From Epiperipatus broadwayi (Eukaryota; Onychophora; Udeonychophora; Euonychophora; Peripatidae), in contig JAQFVV010006208.1 in assembly GCA_028023455.1 (NCBI GenBank), positions 9,032,963 to 9,096,962 on the forward strand: a DNA stretch of 64,000 nucleotides. Direction: 5' to 3'. The position numbers and the translations under genes are program-made. Shown one piece after another: positions 1-11,409 of this stretch (its first letter is position 1; every line of letters begins with the position of its first letter). The notes beneath the pieces are model-generated. The model ran no database searches. It saw nothing but the letters and a program-made list of their open reading frames with translations, and was not told where the DNA came from.

Positions 1-2081
1 GTTGGTGACATAGCTGCATAAAAAAATAATTATATAGTTGGCAGCATATTCCTCAGGTTTGAGAATTTTAAAAAAATATTTTATTAATGAGGGAAAATAA
101 TATTTAAATTTTCTTAGACCTATTTTTATTAAAGAGTCATTATTTAACTCAATCATTGTAAAATCCCCATATGATAGTATAAAAATTCTCAAACATTAAA
201 TGTATTTAAGTGTATTCTTTATTTAAAAAAAATAGAAAATAAAAGAAAGTGAAAAGCAAAAACAGGATTTTAATAATTTTGTAAATTTTAATTTATAGAG
301 TTGTTTTTCTTTCTTTATCTCTATTTAATGAAATGAAAAAAATCAAATCAGCAAATAACAGATTATCTAGTTGTTGTTTTTTTGCATGATTTGATTTTGT
401 AATTATAAAGGAATGGCAAGAATAATTGTTGTTAAATTCTTGTTCTTAATTTGTTTTTTATCTATGGTTAAGGAGATAATTAGCTGGATAATTATAGTTA
501 TGAAATTTTATTTAATTGGTTATCATGAAAATGATAATGTAAGAGACAGATTGTAATTGGGGTGTGGGCAAGATTGTTCTAAAAAAATATATGCAGGGTC
601 GTGAATTAGTGATTATATCCAAGTGTCTGGAGAGAGGTATTGCTAACTTAACTGTTGAAGAAAGCATTCAAATCTTAATTCTGCTGATGAAAAAGATAGT
701 AAAAGAAATTATTCTTAACTTAGCTATTGAAGAGAGAACAGTCCAAGCTTAATCCAGCTGATACCAAGCTATTGAATAAAATAGCACTTTTTTGTATCAA
801 GCTTTTAGCATACTATAAATTTAACACTAAAAATGGTCTATATAATGAAAACCACACATTTAGTTCAGCTAAAAACTGGGCATCTCCTTCCATGTAACCT
901 ACCTTCATTGGAAGAAAATGTAAGGAAGGTCAAAACCCCTTTAAACAATCTGCAGCCTAGCCTTCAACCAAGAGCAATGAGTTCTGTCTATATCTGTCTC
1001 ATCTGGAAATTCAAGAAGAAAAGCAAATGAATAAAAATTGCTATTTTCATTACACAGAATTGCTATAGACATAGGAAGGGACCATTTTAACCAGGCCCAT
1101 GTTTGGAAGCCTTCAAGAAGAAACTCCATTAGGAAAAACTACAATTGCAATTAAAAAGGCTTTTATAGACAAGAGAGCAATGGCTATAGATATTATTTTT
1201 TTATGTGTACACACTATTTTTTTTTATTAATAGAAATTTTTTTTATTTTATAAATGTAATGTTTTTTTTTCTTTTTCAATTTGCCCTCTGGTTAGAGTCA
1301 AAGATTGCTATCTTTGATTTTTGAAAATGTTTAACAAACTTTTAGTTAAAGAAATAACTTAATGAATTGAAAGTTACCCATGAATAAAAATTAATTGATA
1401 GGTTAATTTAATTTTATCAAACTGTATATTTATTCATTTTTTATGATGAAATGATGTATCTACTATGATGTCATTTTTTGTTAATTAGATATTAAATAAT
1501 TGTTTTCAAAAAAATATTCGTTCTAGTTTTAATTCCTTTATTCTATCCAATTCCTGTTTCATGAAGTGCATTGTCAGTGTGACCTTATATCATGACAGTT
1601 TATATTCTAAGATTTAGTTTTTTTCTTGATTATAAATTACTGGAACAATAATAAAAAGATTAATAGCTAGTCAGAGATACTAATTTGGTTCTGGAATTAA
1701 CATGGCAGATTCCACTACAGATTTATGGTTATTAATGTTTTTTTTCCATTTTTTGAAAAGAAGTACCATTGAAATTTCAAATATTTTTAAAAAGATTATT
1801 TAATGAACCATGAAGAAGGGTCTCATGACATGATAGTTAATCTATCTGTATGCTATGCCCAAGATAGGGGTAAGTCCTGCCTTCAAATTTTCTCAGATGG
1901 TAAATAGACTCAGGATTTTTAAATTTAGATGATTCATAGTCAATTCAGATCCAACAGTAAAGAAGTAAATGAGTACCTAGTTATTTTTAATTACAGAATA
2001 AAGATCGTTAGTTAATATGGATTGATCAGATGAATGTTAATGCACGGATTCTAAAAAATAAAACATATTATAATATGATAA
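1..2081. other. AT-rich region, no gene recognised
   Basis: I see no recognisable coding region or element. Two short open frames (564-752 and 833-1030, plus strand) match nothing I know. Positions 641-765 hold an imperfect direct repeat of about 60 bases, each copy containing a variant of TTAACTTAACTGTTGAAGA, which explains part of the open frame there. Confidence 0.5.
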
Positions 2082-2164
2082 CCCAGACTTTCAAACTCCC
2101 TTCGACTATCCAATCTATCTCATACAATCGATACATGACCATACACATGTGAAAAAAAATAAAT

Positions 2165-2214
2165 GATTTCCAATATGCATATTTTGTGCAGAACCAGCAC
2201 TCATCAGTTAGTCC
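2165..2214 (-). ncRNA. Hammerhead ribozyme, family C (array copy 1)
   Basis: On the minus strand: stem I side CTAA, intact core CTGATGA, stem II GTGC/GCAC enclosing TGGTTCT, then AAA where GAA is expected (G12 changed to A), and a self-complementary ATATGCATAT in the stem III position. Because the core G is mutated, this copy is probably inactive. Confidence 0.65.
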
Positions 2215-2620
2215 AGATCATTATCTCCCACCCACATATATATAAAATCCATGCTTGGCTTATATTGAGAAAGAAAATCTTCAAACTTTAATGGACGTGC
2301 TTTAGTCTACTCTACCATCCAACTCTTCAACCTTCCATATCCTTGAAAATATGATGGAACACCCAATTCCCTTGATGATGCAAATATTATTGTCATGTTG
2401 ACTCCTCATGTATAGGATCTTGTCTATTTAAATACACAGAAGAGGGATGGTCAGGATACAGGCAGAATATGTAATATTTGAATACAGGTATACTTTATAT
2501 TCCTGGAGTTTAGATGTAATTATAGGGGATTTGAACCCAGACTTTCAAGCTTCCTTCAGTTATCCAATCTATCTCTTACAACTGATGCTCATGACCACAC
2601 ACATGTGAAAAAGATAAATG

Positions 2621-2670
2621 TTCTCCAATATATATATTTCACGCTGAGCTAGCACCCATCAATTGATCCA
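2621..2670 (-). ncRNA. Hammerhead ribozyme, family C (array copy 2)
   Basis: On the minus strand: stem I TCAA/TTGG, core TTGATGG (two substitutions relative to CTGATGA), stem II arms GTGCT and AGCGT, GAAA intact, and an ATATATAT stem III. It is recognisable by register with the neighbouring copy 456 bases away, but decayed. Confidence 0.5.
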
Positions 2671-3239
2671 GATTATTATCTCCTACACACACACACATAT
2701 ATATAATCATGCTTGGTTTATATTAAGACAGAAAATCATTGAAAATCTGATGATGGAACACTGAAATCCCTTAATGATGCCAATATTATGAACATGCCAT
2801 TCTGACCCCTTGTATATAGGACCTTGTGCATTTAAATATACAGAAGAGGAATGGAGCATGACAGGCTGAGTTTGCAATATTTAAATACAGATGTACTTTA
2901 TATCCCTGTAGTTTATATGTAATTATAGAGGATTTCAAGATACCTCCAGCTATTTAATCTATCTCATACAATCAATACACACACATATATATAAACATTT
3001 CCGTCACTTCTTCACTTAAAATGCTGGAAAATTCAGAGAATGTAGCAATTGTAAGGAATACTATATTTGTTCTTTACTGCTATATAATTCTTTATAGAAT
3101 TCTTCTATGCATTTCACAATGTATCTCACTTTTTTTGTAATAAATTCCATCTTTTCTTCTTATTGCAGAAATAAGTTTTCTTCTGATTCCTAAATGTTGT
3201 TTACCCTTATTAATTCACAATTATATTTTCTTACATCAC

Positions 3240-3620
3240 TATTATACATGAGAGGTCAGAATGACTAACATCAACATGGGTAGGATGATATCCTTGGCAC
3301 CTACGTGAGCTTTGAATATTCCATCATCAGGTTTACAATGAAATGGACAGCTGAAGAGTTGTGGGTTGGAGTAGTTTGAAGCCTGTCCCTTAAAGTATGA
3401 AGATTGGTTATCTTAATATAAAGCTGTGCACTGATTGTATATATGGGTGGAGATGGTAATCTGGACCTACTGATGAATGCTGGAATAGCACAAAATATGT
3501 ATATTGATAATTATTTATCTTTTCAACATGTGCGTGATTAGGTGGGTCAGCAATATGAGATGGCATGGAGAATGGAGTGTCATGGCATGGAGAATGGAGT
3601 GTCAGGTGAAAGTCTGAGTT
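3240..3620 (+). mobile_element. Retrozyme-like element, family C, single copy
   Basis: The order of blocks is the reverse complement of the array at 2082-2990 and of the copy at 44725-45100: GAGGTCAGAATGAC, an ATTCCATCATCAGG box, GGAGTAGTTTGAAGCCTGTC, a TTATCTTAATATAAAGC block, a hammerhead, and GTGAAAGTCTGAGTTTG at the far end. It is non-coding. It abuts the decayed LINE at 3655. Confidence 0.6.
3463..3512 (+). ncRNA. Hammerhead ribozyme, family C
   Basis: Core CTGATGA is intact at 3470-3476. Stem II ATGCTGGAATAGCAC is weakened (TGCT/AGCA), GAAA has become AAAA, and stem III is ATATGTAT. The stem I halves ACCTA and TTGAT no longer pair well, so this is probably a dead copy. Confidence 0.55.
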
Positions 3621-3654
3621 TGAATCCTTTATGTATTAACTTTTTTGTAGTATT

Positions 3655-5060
3655 TTATAAGACTTCAGATATTGATTCCTTTTTGATGGATCATTTTTAT
3701 ATATTTCCATATTCTAATAATAATGGAATCATAACCAATATCTTAAAAGAAGCATGTGGAGAATTAAAAAAATTGTTAGCAAAATTTTGTACGAAATGTC
3801 TAAATGATTAGGATATACCAGATTGGAAGAATGCAGTAATAATTTGATATTTTAAAAATGTGCTAAACAATATATTGAAAATTACAGACCTATCAGTCAT
3901 TTATCAGTTCTATACAAATTTTTTTTATCAAAATAATTACAACTGGTCTGCAGTGAATTTTGGATTTTAACCAACCAAAATTAACAAGCTGAATTTAGAT
4001 CATGTCCAAGTTTTGAAAGAAGTTGTAGAAAGGACCCATGAATATGAGTTACAATTATGTTTCAATTTGTGGATTATCAAAAGTCGTTTAATTCTACAGG
4101 CATTTCTACAATAATTAAAGCATTGGATCATCAAAATATAGACACATAATATTGGTATATTTTAAAAAAATATTTATCAATATGCAACATCCACAATTAA
4201 ACTACATAGTTATAAGAAGATTAACAGTGAGAGGGATGTAAAGCAGAGAGATTTCATATCCCCAAAAGGGATTAAAAATAAATAGAGATTATTTAAGTCA
4301 TCTAGATTCTGTAGATGATATAATTGTTCTGAAAATAATGCTTCAGAGCTTCAGGAATGTTGCAATAGTTATCAGATAAAAGGAAAAAGTAGTACTAAAG
4401 ATAAATGCTAAAAATACAATAGAAATGTTCAATGGATTTTCTAAAAAAAAAAAAAGAATAAATAAATAAAATTTATACTGAATTAGAAGAAGTTAACGGC
4501 TACAAATATCTTGGTCAAATTATTATGGATGGAAACATAATGGATAAAATTAATCATAGATCTGAACATGGTTGGGGTGCTTTTGATAGAAAGGATTTAA
4601 TATTAAAAGGAAATATGCCTATGTATTTGAAAATAAATTTAGACTTCAAGCAAATCCATGAAGTATATAGAGATATATGGTAGGAGTAATAAGAAGTAAT
4701 CAAAAATGAAATATATGGGTGGGAGAACAAATAGGTATTACTGACATATTAAAAAAAATTAAAAGGCTAAAGTGGAGCTAGGCTGGACATATTGCTAGAA
4801 GAGATGATAATAGGTAGATAGAATCTTAAACAGAATACCTAGATATTATAAAAGATTTAAAAAGAGATCTCATGTTAGATGGATGAACCATTAAGTATCA
4901 CATGGTCACAGGGTGGCAGTACTGTATAGAGAGTTTTGCCTTGTTTAGATGGATGAAATAAGAAAATTTGCTGGTAAGTTGTGAAGAATTGACACTACAG
5001 ATTGGAGAAAGTGGATTAAATTTGGAGAGATCTTTATCCTGAAGTGGATTGATAATGATT
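3655..5060 (+). pseudogene. RTE-like LINE reverse transcriptase relic
   Basis: Pieces of a LINE polymerase appear in order across several frames: a region before the fingers ending IPDWKNAVII, a block resembling NYRPISxLSVLYK (around 3880), DHVQVLKEVVERTHEYEL (around 4000), RGVKQRDFISPKG (around 4230), a VDDIIVL box for the catalytic FADD (around 4310), YKYLGQIIMDGN (around 4500), and a C-terminal tail whose end resembles the better preserved copies at 23270-23720 and 60970-61500. Many stops and frameshifts make it inactive. A GATAAT microsatellite at 5040-5080 marks the likely 3' end. The order and tail motif fit the RTE clade; the clade assignment is from recall of motifs only. Confidence 0.65.
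4888..4944 (+). mobile_element. 57-bp mini-insertion made of family A ends
   Basis: A 57-base insert interrupts the LINE tail and is flanked by a perfect 13-base target duplication, TTAGATGGATGAA (4875-4887 and 4945-4957). Its left part resembles the complement of the family A right end (ATCACATGGTCAC), and its right part is the family A terminal box (GGTGGCAGTACTG through GAGTTTTGCC). It is therefore two element ends joined with the whole interior missing. Confidence 0.75.
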
Positions 5061-5164
5061 GATAATGATGATGATAATCAACATTATTGTAAGTAAATTT
5101 TCATGAGTACTATTTAAATAAATTAAGAACATATCATAGACTTATAAATCCGGTAATTATCCCC

Positions 5165-5694
5165 ACATGACCCAAACTTGGGATAACCAACAAGAAAGTC
5201 ATCTCACTCTTCAGTTGCTGGTCCATGGAGCCAAAATACTTGGATTTCACTATTAAAATAAACTTGAACTCCATAAGCACTAATTGGTTTCTTGTCTATA
5301 GACATGGCATTAACAAGATTAATCCTATCTGCTCCCTCTGTCAGAGGCACAATGAAACATTTGACTATCTAGTTTGCTATGTCCTGGCCTTTGGAAATCC
5401 AAAAGGATTATAATTAATAACCCCAAAGTAAATTATTATCTGGTCATCTCGCTTAGAGATAGTATCAAAACAAGATCACTACCAATCATAAGACTATCTT
5501 TATTCATTAATTACGTGTTTTGGACCACCCACTGCAAAATAATCTTTAATTCTGGACATATTCAAGAAGATGACTTTATAATTAAAAAACTAATAAAAAT
5601 TAAACATCGTGACAAGCTCCTAGCTCCAAATGTTAGATTCTCTGAGACATGGAATCTTATTACATTAACAGGATTTGATTCAATCCGAAACTAA
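5165..5694 (+). pseudogene. LINE C-terminal fragment with zinc-knuckle-like motif
   Basis: Two overlapping frames (5225-5413 and 5374-5694) read as one protein after a frameshift near 5390. The first contains INPICSLCQRHNETFDYLVC, a C-x2-C plus distal His/Cys pattern of the type found near the C terminus of several LINE polymerases. The second contains IRLSLFINYVFWTTHCKI and a basic tail, matching the usual region after that motif. The following 350 bases with AATAAATTATTGAG would be the 3' UTR. The clade is not determined, and it is a different family from the RTE relic just upstream. Confidence 0.45.
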
Positions 5695-6617
5695 ACCTTC
5701 TCTGAAAATGAGATTTCAATATTCCATAGATCAGACTATTGCTATTTAATCAGGATATAGAAATTTGGATACACAACTTTTGTGATACTCTGCATGAAAT
5801 TTCAGTGTCGCCAAGATGTTGGTACTTTTCCTTTGGTGAAGCCTAAGGTCCTTAATTGCCATGTAGCTGAGTGCAGCATCTAACAGGACAGTGTGGGTGA
5901 TTGATCAGTCTATATGCATGGTGGCAGTAGATAATGTCAACAGGTTATTTCTTATCCCGATTATTAACACATTTCAATTTATTGATTACATGGAATAGAT
6001 TGTATATTCATTTTACTACATATAACTAAGTCTTGTATTTTATTATTCCCATTTATACTTTGTAACATTCTTAATAAATTATTGAGATATAATTAAAGAC
6101 AATGCTATTGACTAAGGAGATTTAAATTGATCCATGATATTTAAAAGATTGATAGCAAGATTGTTCACTCGTAGAATTTTTATGCTGAAATGCTGGAAAT
6201 TTATTAAATTCTTATCAACCATAGAGTCATATTTGCACTTTCCAAAACAGAGAAAATAAACGAGCTAAAATGTATAATATATTAAGAAGTTGCCAATTTT
6301 ATTTTTTTTTGGGGGGGGGTTCCTAAATTTAAAGCTATTCAGTCTGGTGCTAATGTGGTGTGCATTAATACATATAAGGAGAAATCACGTTTTTTTTTTT
6401 ACATTTTCCCTCTGTAGTATCTTTTCTTTACATGTAACATTACAGAAACTAAAATAACAATTATGTAAATCAGATTGTTACTGCTTCTAAATGTACTGAT
6501 TAATTGTTGCTTTAGTGGTTTGTTTGATTTGACTTTGTTACACAACTGATGCACCTAAATTTGAGGACTATCTTCAGAGTTTTCCTGAATGTTTGTGATG
6601 ATGGTATTTTAATTATA
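5695..6617. other. Probable LINE 3' tail, then AT-rich DNA
   Basis: The first part (to about 6090) is slightly richer in GC and ends in AATAAATT, consistent with a LINE 3' UTR. The remainder has a run of ten G at 6310-6319 and homopolymer T tracts. I see no gene. Confidence 0.35.
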
Positions 6618-7056
6618 TTTATATATTGGACTATTTCCATCATCTAATATAAGTATTAAATGTCTTTAGAAAAATTGACCTTTATTTAAATATTCCAATT
6701 ACATTGAACTCTTTGTTAGTAATACCAGGTTAATATATGCATAACATTTCGAGAGGTATTATCCTTTTCTTCTTCAGGTGTTGCTGGTCTGACCAGTGAC
6801 AGTACTAGCATTACCTTAGACTTCAATATTTAAGACTCTAAGGATCCAGGTTCGATTCCCATACTAGTAGTCACTTGTCAAGCCAGCAACACTTGAAGAA
6901 GAGTGGAGAATAGTATCTAACAAAATGTTGTGCATATACTAACCTGTGTACTATTACTAATAGTTGAATGTATTTGAAATATTTAAATAAAGTTAAATTT
7001 TCCTAAAGACATCCAATACTTATATTAGTTGATGGAAATAGTCCAATATATAAATA
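6618..7056. mobile_element. Foldback element, family F
   Basis: The ends are inverted copies: TTGGACTATTTCCATCATC at the left and its complement at 7029-7046. Inward follow inverted blocks containing ATTTCGAGAGGTATTAT and CTTCTTCAGGTGTTGCTGG. The centre carries a tRNA-like remnant with a recognisable B box, GGTTCGATTCCCATAC (6849-6864), preceded by ACCTTAG, but the A box is lost. Related copies lie at 42422-42970, 46200-47810 and 49505-49875; the second of these carries a PLE polymerase, so this looks like its non-autonomous derivative. Confidence 0.65.
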
Positions 7057-7769
7057 CAATCTTCTGAGTTCATTTTGTAAATTTTATTTTTACATTTTTG
7101 GCACTATAATTTAGAAATGATAATTAATTTATTGAAATTCAGCAATATACTTTCTTAAAGTATCTTTTAACACCTTTATTTTTGTTATATCTTCTTCTGC
7201 ATTATAAAAGATAAAAACTCGTTGATCATTAAAAATCATTCTGGTAATGCATATCGTATTGTAAGCAGTTTTTGTTTGCACTTTTAAATCTAAATTTCAC
7301 TTTTCTTCATGATCATTTGGCCAAACACATTTACAATGTTCAAGTAAAGATGACTGCTGAAATTAATTCGAAATGAAAGCATGCCTGTAAACTGCACATT
7401 TTGAACTTAATATTTATTTTACACAGTTTACGATAGATTCTCAATGATTGGATCCGAGTTTTCTCGTATTTTTCAGTAATTCATCTATCCCCTCATGAGA
7501 ATTTTCCAAGCTTTATATTGAAATATGTGTATATTTCTACATACATTGTAATATAAGATTTTAGTTCAAGAGATATTATAGATAGCAAGAAAATCGAAAA
7601 TTCAGCAATGATAATAGGGATTTAGCTCTGCCTCTTAATTGCCTTGTCAAATGATGCTTTTGTAGTCTGACATTTTTCGGATATCACTATTTTTACGACA
7701 TTGTTTAGAGAAAATAGTTCGAATAATCAAAACGTGTTTATTTGCAATTTTGTTATTATTTTAGATTCT

Positions 7770-8280
7770 TTTTGTGCAAGAATTTATTAAAAATCAATAA
7801 TATAAATTATTAAAAATTTATTTTTATCAGAAATACTTTATTTTTAAAAATAGACTGTTATTTTATCGGACTATGCAAATATCTCCAGAAGCTGTTTATA
7901 AGTTTAGTTTTCTACGTAATCAGTCTAATTATAATAACGAATATGTACATATCGTAATTTTATAATAAATATTGAAAAACATTAAACTTTTAAAGCATAA
8001 TTCTTTAAATATAAGATAAATATTCATTCAGATTTTTTTTTTTTAAAAAAAGACAAATAATAATTTTGTTGATTTAAAAAAAAACCATAACAATCTTTCT
8101 AGAAATGATGACGTAATAAACTTTTTATTTTGATTATGATCTCATTTTTTTAAATATTTTTAAGAATAAAATCTGACTATTCGGAATATATATCAGTGAT
8201 AATAAAGCTATCCAATAAAATCAAATTTATTACTTTCTGATAAGTGATAATGATTTATTTCTAAACTTAATGTAAAACCA
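7770..8280 (+). repeat. Diverged duplicate of 22150-22650
   Basis: This block can be aligned by eye with 22150-22650 in the same orientation: shared strings include AATACTTTATTTT, TTAAACTTTTAAAGCATAATTC and TATGATCTCATTTTTTT in the same order and at similar spacing. Both copies lie in or beside the SLC22 gene. It is either an old interspersed repeat or an old segmental duplication. Confidence 0.5.
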
Positions 8281-8281
8281 G

Positions 8282-8345
8282 TCAACATTTAGACAATCCC
8301 AATATCAATAACAATCAATAATTTCTAACTGTTGTCAAGACAACC
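8282..8345 (-). repeat. Copy of the 62-bp repeat found at 58181
   Basis: The complement contains TTGTCTTGACAACAGTTAGA and ATTGATTGTTATTGATATTG, which match the tandem unit at 58181-58304 (CCTTGACAACAGTTTGAGA). A shorter related piece, CAATCCCAATATCAATAACA, recurs at 8651-8670. It marks a dispersed non-coding repeat family of unknown class. Confidence 0.45.
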
Positions 8346-10205
8346 TCCTTCTTACAATAAAGGGGGGGGGGGCTTTATTAATGGTCTAATATGCTTATAT
8401 AGACACTAAAGATCGCTATTTGACCACAGAGATTGAAATTATTTATACAAAGAAATTTAAATAAACCTCTTTAAACAGGTAAATAAAACTTATTCTGAGT
8501 GCAGGCTAATAAATAGTCAATTATAATATTACCAACTGTAATTATAAATTTCAAATAGCACCCAAAGTATTACTTAATATAATAAGTGTAATAATGCTCA
8601 AGGTTTAATGGATTCATAAATAATCATTAAAAATCCGTCAGCAATTACACAATCCCAATATCAATAACAGCCAACAATTAATTTGAATATAAAGCAACGA
8701 AATCTATTCCTTATTCATTTTAATCTCAAATTTCAATTTGATTTTGTTATTAAGCAGTTTTAAATGTCTATAAACCAAACAAACATTCTGTTTTCTGTCT
8801 CGCACAAATTTATTTTAAATGAAATTAGGATACTAAAAGCTTTAAATACTGGAAAACGTACTCTACAAAAAAATGCATAAAAAATGATATACAAAAACTC
8901 TTATATTCAGCGATTTTACAATCATTTTGTAATCAAATGGATTACTATTTTTAGAAAACATACACATTTAAACATTTTTCATTTTTATAGTCAATCAACC
9001 ATTAGATTTTAACGTTTTCTTTTATTTTAATTTCTAGAATCATATACATCATCAATATATCTTTTATATATAATGTAACAATAACAATTTGTTAATACAG
9101 CATTGAAAGTAAGTTATTTCATAACAAAGTCAAATTAAAACATATTGAGACCAAAATTAATAAGGAATGAATTTTTTACCTTATATATTCAAAATTTCAA
9201 AAAGTTGTTGTTAAAGGTTTTGATGTAAGATTTAAATCTCAACTATCTTTAAATAGATTGGTAAATAATTCTAAGGATAAAATAAATTAGACTGAAAAAT
9301 ATTAATTTGGGCATTTTATTGTATGTAAGGAACCTGTTTATTCGGCCATTTGTCATGAGAGATTAAAGTTATTTTATGTTTAAAAGGCTTTATTGAACTA
9401 TAAGTTTACAAAACAGTTACCACGTACATAGGATAGAATAAGAAAAGACTATGATTGTTTTTAACAAATGAAGATATGTGATTTACGTTATATATATATC
9501 TGTATTTTATCCCATGCTAGAGGTGAGAACAATTAAAAATCTATGGTATTCAGAAAAAAAAATACAATCTTGAAATACTGCTGCATAGGATTTATATCTT
9601 TCTATGTACATCATTGCATTAATGTCTTTTAATTATCTAGTTAACATTTTATAATAGTGAGTCACGTCATGAATTTGAGTAAAGTCGCATTAGTGCCCAT
9701 ATGTCTGAATAAATGCTAGTTGGTGAAATGTTTTTATCCCTTACCATATAATATCCATTTTGTTCCTAAATATATTAGGGTGTCTTCTTATGTTTGAACC
9801 CTACATAAATGTACATCTGGTGCACCATAAACGAGACTAGTATAAATGTGCTGGAGCAAATGTGTGCATAAATACCTTTTTTAAAGTATATTGAGAAGTA
9901 GTATGTATGTTGTAATTTTTATTTTAAAATATTATGGGATATTGCACTGGATATTACTAAACATGGGACATGTGAATAGAAAATGTGATGTGTTTTTGAT
10001 TATTTCTTTTATATCTGTAGAAATAAAGGATGGGAAGTGCTTCAAGATTTAATTTTAGAAGAAAATCATTTTGGTTTGTACGACCAGTATTTGAATTTTT
10101 TGGTCAACTATTTTTTGGTTATTTTATCTGTGTATCTTAAACAATATATTTACTAATATAAAAAATCTAAATAATATTTGTCTAAATCGCATGTTGTTAT
10201 TAAAT

Positions 10206-10454
10206 TAGTAATAAATTGAAAGGTTGCTAGTCTTTCATATGCGCCTACTGTTGTTTCTCAGACAGCCAATCAGATGTTAATCAGCGGTCTGAAGAGCGAT
10301 CAGGCCTTGATACATATCATCCTTTTCTTATCAAAATCTCTGTCATGTGTCAAGGCCTGATCGCTCTTCAGACCACTGTTTAACATCTGATTGGCTGTCT
10401 GAGAAACAACAGTAGGCACATGTGAAAGACTAACAACCTTTCAATTTATTACTA
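10206..10454. repeat. Near-perfect long palindrome (MITE-like)
   Basis: Arms of about 114 bases (10206-10319 and 10341-10454) are inverted copies with only a handful of mismatches, separated by about 21 bases. Each arm contains CAGACAGCCAATCAGATGTT and CTGAAGAGCGATCAGGCC. The few differences suggest a young insertion. No coding capacity and no clear target duplication were seen. It lies about 460 bases upstream of the first SLC22 exon found. Confidence 0.8.
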
Positions 10455-10524
10455 AAAAGATCTAAATCTAATCCTCAAGTTAATTTTGTTTTTTTGTTTT
10501 TTGTCATGAGAAAGAATATGTCAA

Positions 10525-10596
10525 GTGTTGATGACCTAGTGGTTAGCATAGCTGTCTTCCAAGCAGCTGGCCTGGGTTCGCTTCCCGGTCAACGCA
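10525..10596 (+). mobile_element. Short SINE with tRNA-Gly(UCC)-like head
   Basis: The 72 bases fold as a tRNA with an acceptor stem GTGTTGA/TCAACGC, an A-box region CCTAGTGGTTAGC, an anticodon arm whose loop gives TCC, and a B box GGTTCGCTTCC. A TTTGACATAAAAAAA tail follows. Mismatches in the acceptor stem and the A-rich tail point to a SINE rather than a working tRNA gene. Confidence 0.65.
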
Positions 10597-10915
10597 TTTG
10601 ACATAAAAAAAGAACCGGGTCATGATTGACATCCTCAGAAAAGTATTGTATTATGTAATAAATTGAATGATAGAAGAAAAGTGGGTACATTGCTAATTCT
10701 AATAATATATTGAATCAGAGCTTTAGTAATGTGTTACTCCACACGTTCTGTAATTTTTATCATTAAGTGACATTTTTACATTGTTTCCTATAACGGATTA
10801 CTTTAAATTTATTGCACTACATTAAAATCACACTTATTGTTAACATGTTCTAATATTTTTATTTTCTTACACCCATTGATATGTGTTTCCTTTTATTTGT
10901 ATATTATGCATACAG

Positions 10916-11007
10916 AATAGTGATGACAAAAATAGAAAAGGCTCTTTTTATGAACTCATCAGAACCAATTATATAAGGAAGATTTCTCTTAATATGTTTT
11001 TCCAATG
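10916..11007 (+). CDS. SLC22-family transporter, exon (loop before TM7)
   Basis: This 92-base exon sits between a TGCATACAG acceptor and a GTAAGG donor and reads as 30 codons plus two bases. The peptide includes GSFYELIRTNYIRKISLNMF and ends FFQ plus TG, which joins the next exon's G to make Trp. In SLC22 transporters (major facilitator superfamily, plasma membrane carriers of organic cations, anions or carnitine) the large cytoplasmic loop ends with a basic stretch and a conserved F-x-W just before TM7, and this is what the peptide shows. It is too short to stand out as an open frame and is recognised only by splicing into 16531. The exons for TM1-TM6 should lie upstream but were not found. 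The substrate cannot be told. Confidence 0.8.
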
Positions 11008-11409
11008 GTAAGGATATATATTTTACTACAATTATATAGTTTTCAGAATTTTAATTATTGTTTCTATTAATTCTATATTCATACAGTAACATTATGTATT
11101 CAATGACTCTTTTACATGATTTATATTTTTATTTACTTAATAGCTTATGCAGATGCCTGTGAAATTTAAATCTTATATATAAAATCCATATTTTCTCTAT
11201 TATATGATTGGTGAATGTATGAATGTTTGTCCAATGTCATGTGTCAAATTCCCAACTACTATATTTATGCGAAGAAAGTAATTCCCCCCATTAAATAAAA
11301 AAACACTGGGGAAAAAATCAGTAGGAATGCTTTTAACTACAGAGATATAGTATATTTTTTATGGTAAAGGTTCCCAATTAGCTGCAGAAACAATCACAAA
11401 TGCTGTCAA

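Larger units (their letters stand above)
2082..2990 (-). mobile_element. Head-to-tail retrozyme-like array, family C
   Basis: Two consecutive units and the start of a third share the same order of blocks: the segment beginning ACCCAGACTTTCAA (2082 and about 2536; a degenerate third near 2930), a hammerhead on the minus strand, a CACATATATA tract, and a block with GATGATGG. The CCAAT boxes of the two hammerheads (2170 and 2626) are 456 bases apart, which gives the monomer length. No protein is encoded. Head-to-tail multimers are what non-autonomous retrozymes leave when a circular or concatemeric RNA is copied back into DNA. The third unit breaks off before its ribozyme. It could also be a simple segmental tandem duplication. 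Confidence 0.65.
7057..10205. other. AT-rich DNA with two repeat segments, no gene seen
   Basis: Apart from the repeats listed at 7770-8280 and 8282-8345, I see only AT-rich sequence, a run of twelve G near 8363 and short AT microsatellites. I looked here for the missing 5' exons of the SLC22 gene, in particular for a PESPRWL-type box, and did not find one. Confidence 0.4.

Noticed and set aside
564-1129. Small open frames of 62-65 codons
   Set aside because: No domain, signal or splice context; lengths are expected by chance in AT-rich DNA.
2740-2775. Possible extra hammerhead at CTGATGATGG boxes (also 3317-3345 and 45010-45035)
   Set aside because: CTGATGA is present, but no consistent stem II, GAAA and stem III follow in the aligned copies; it is a conserved internal box of the family C element.
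6305-6320. G-quadruplex from poly-G runs (also near 8363 and 41702)
   Set aside because: Single uninterrupted G homopolymers; nothing beyond simple sequence is shown.
10020-10140. Candidate upstream SLC22 exon (open frame beginning NKGWEVLQDL)
   Set aside because: No SLC22 motif, and no donor in a compatible phase with the exon at 10916.
10525-10596. Functional tRNA-Gly gene
   Set aside because: Acceptor-stem mismatches, an A-rich tail and several sister copies with target duplications show a SINE.
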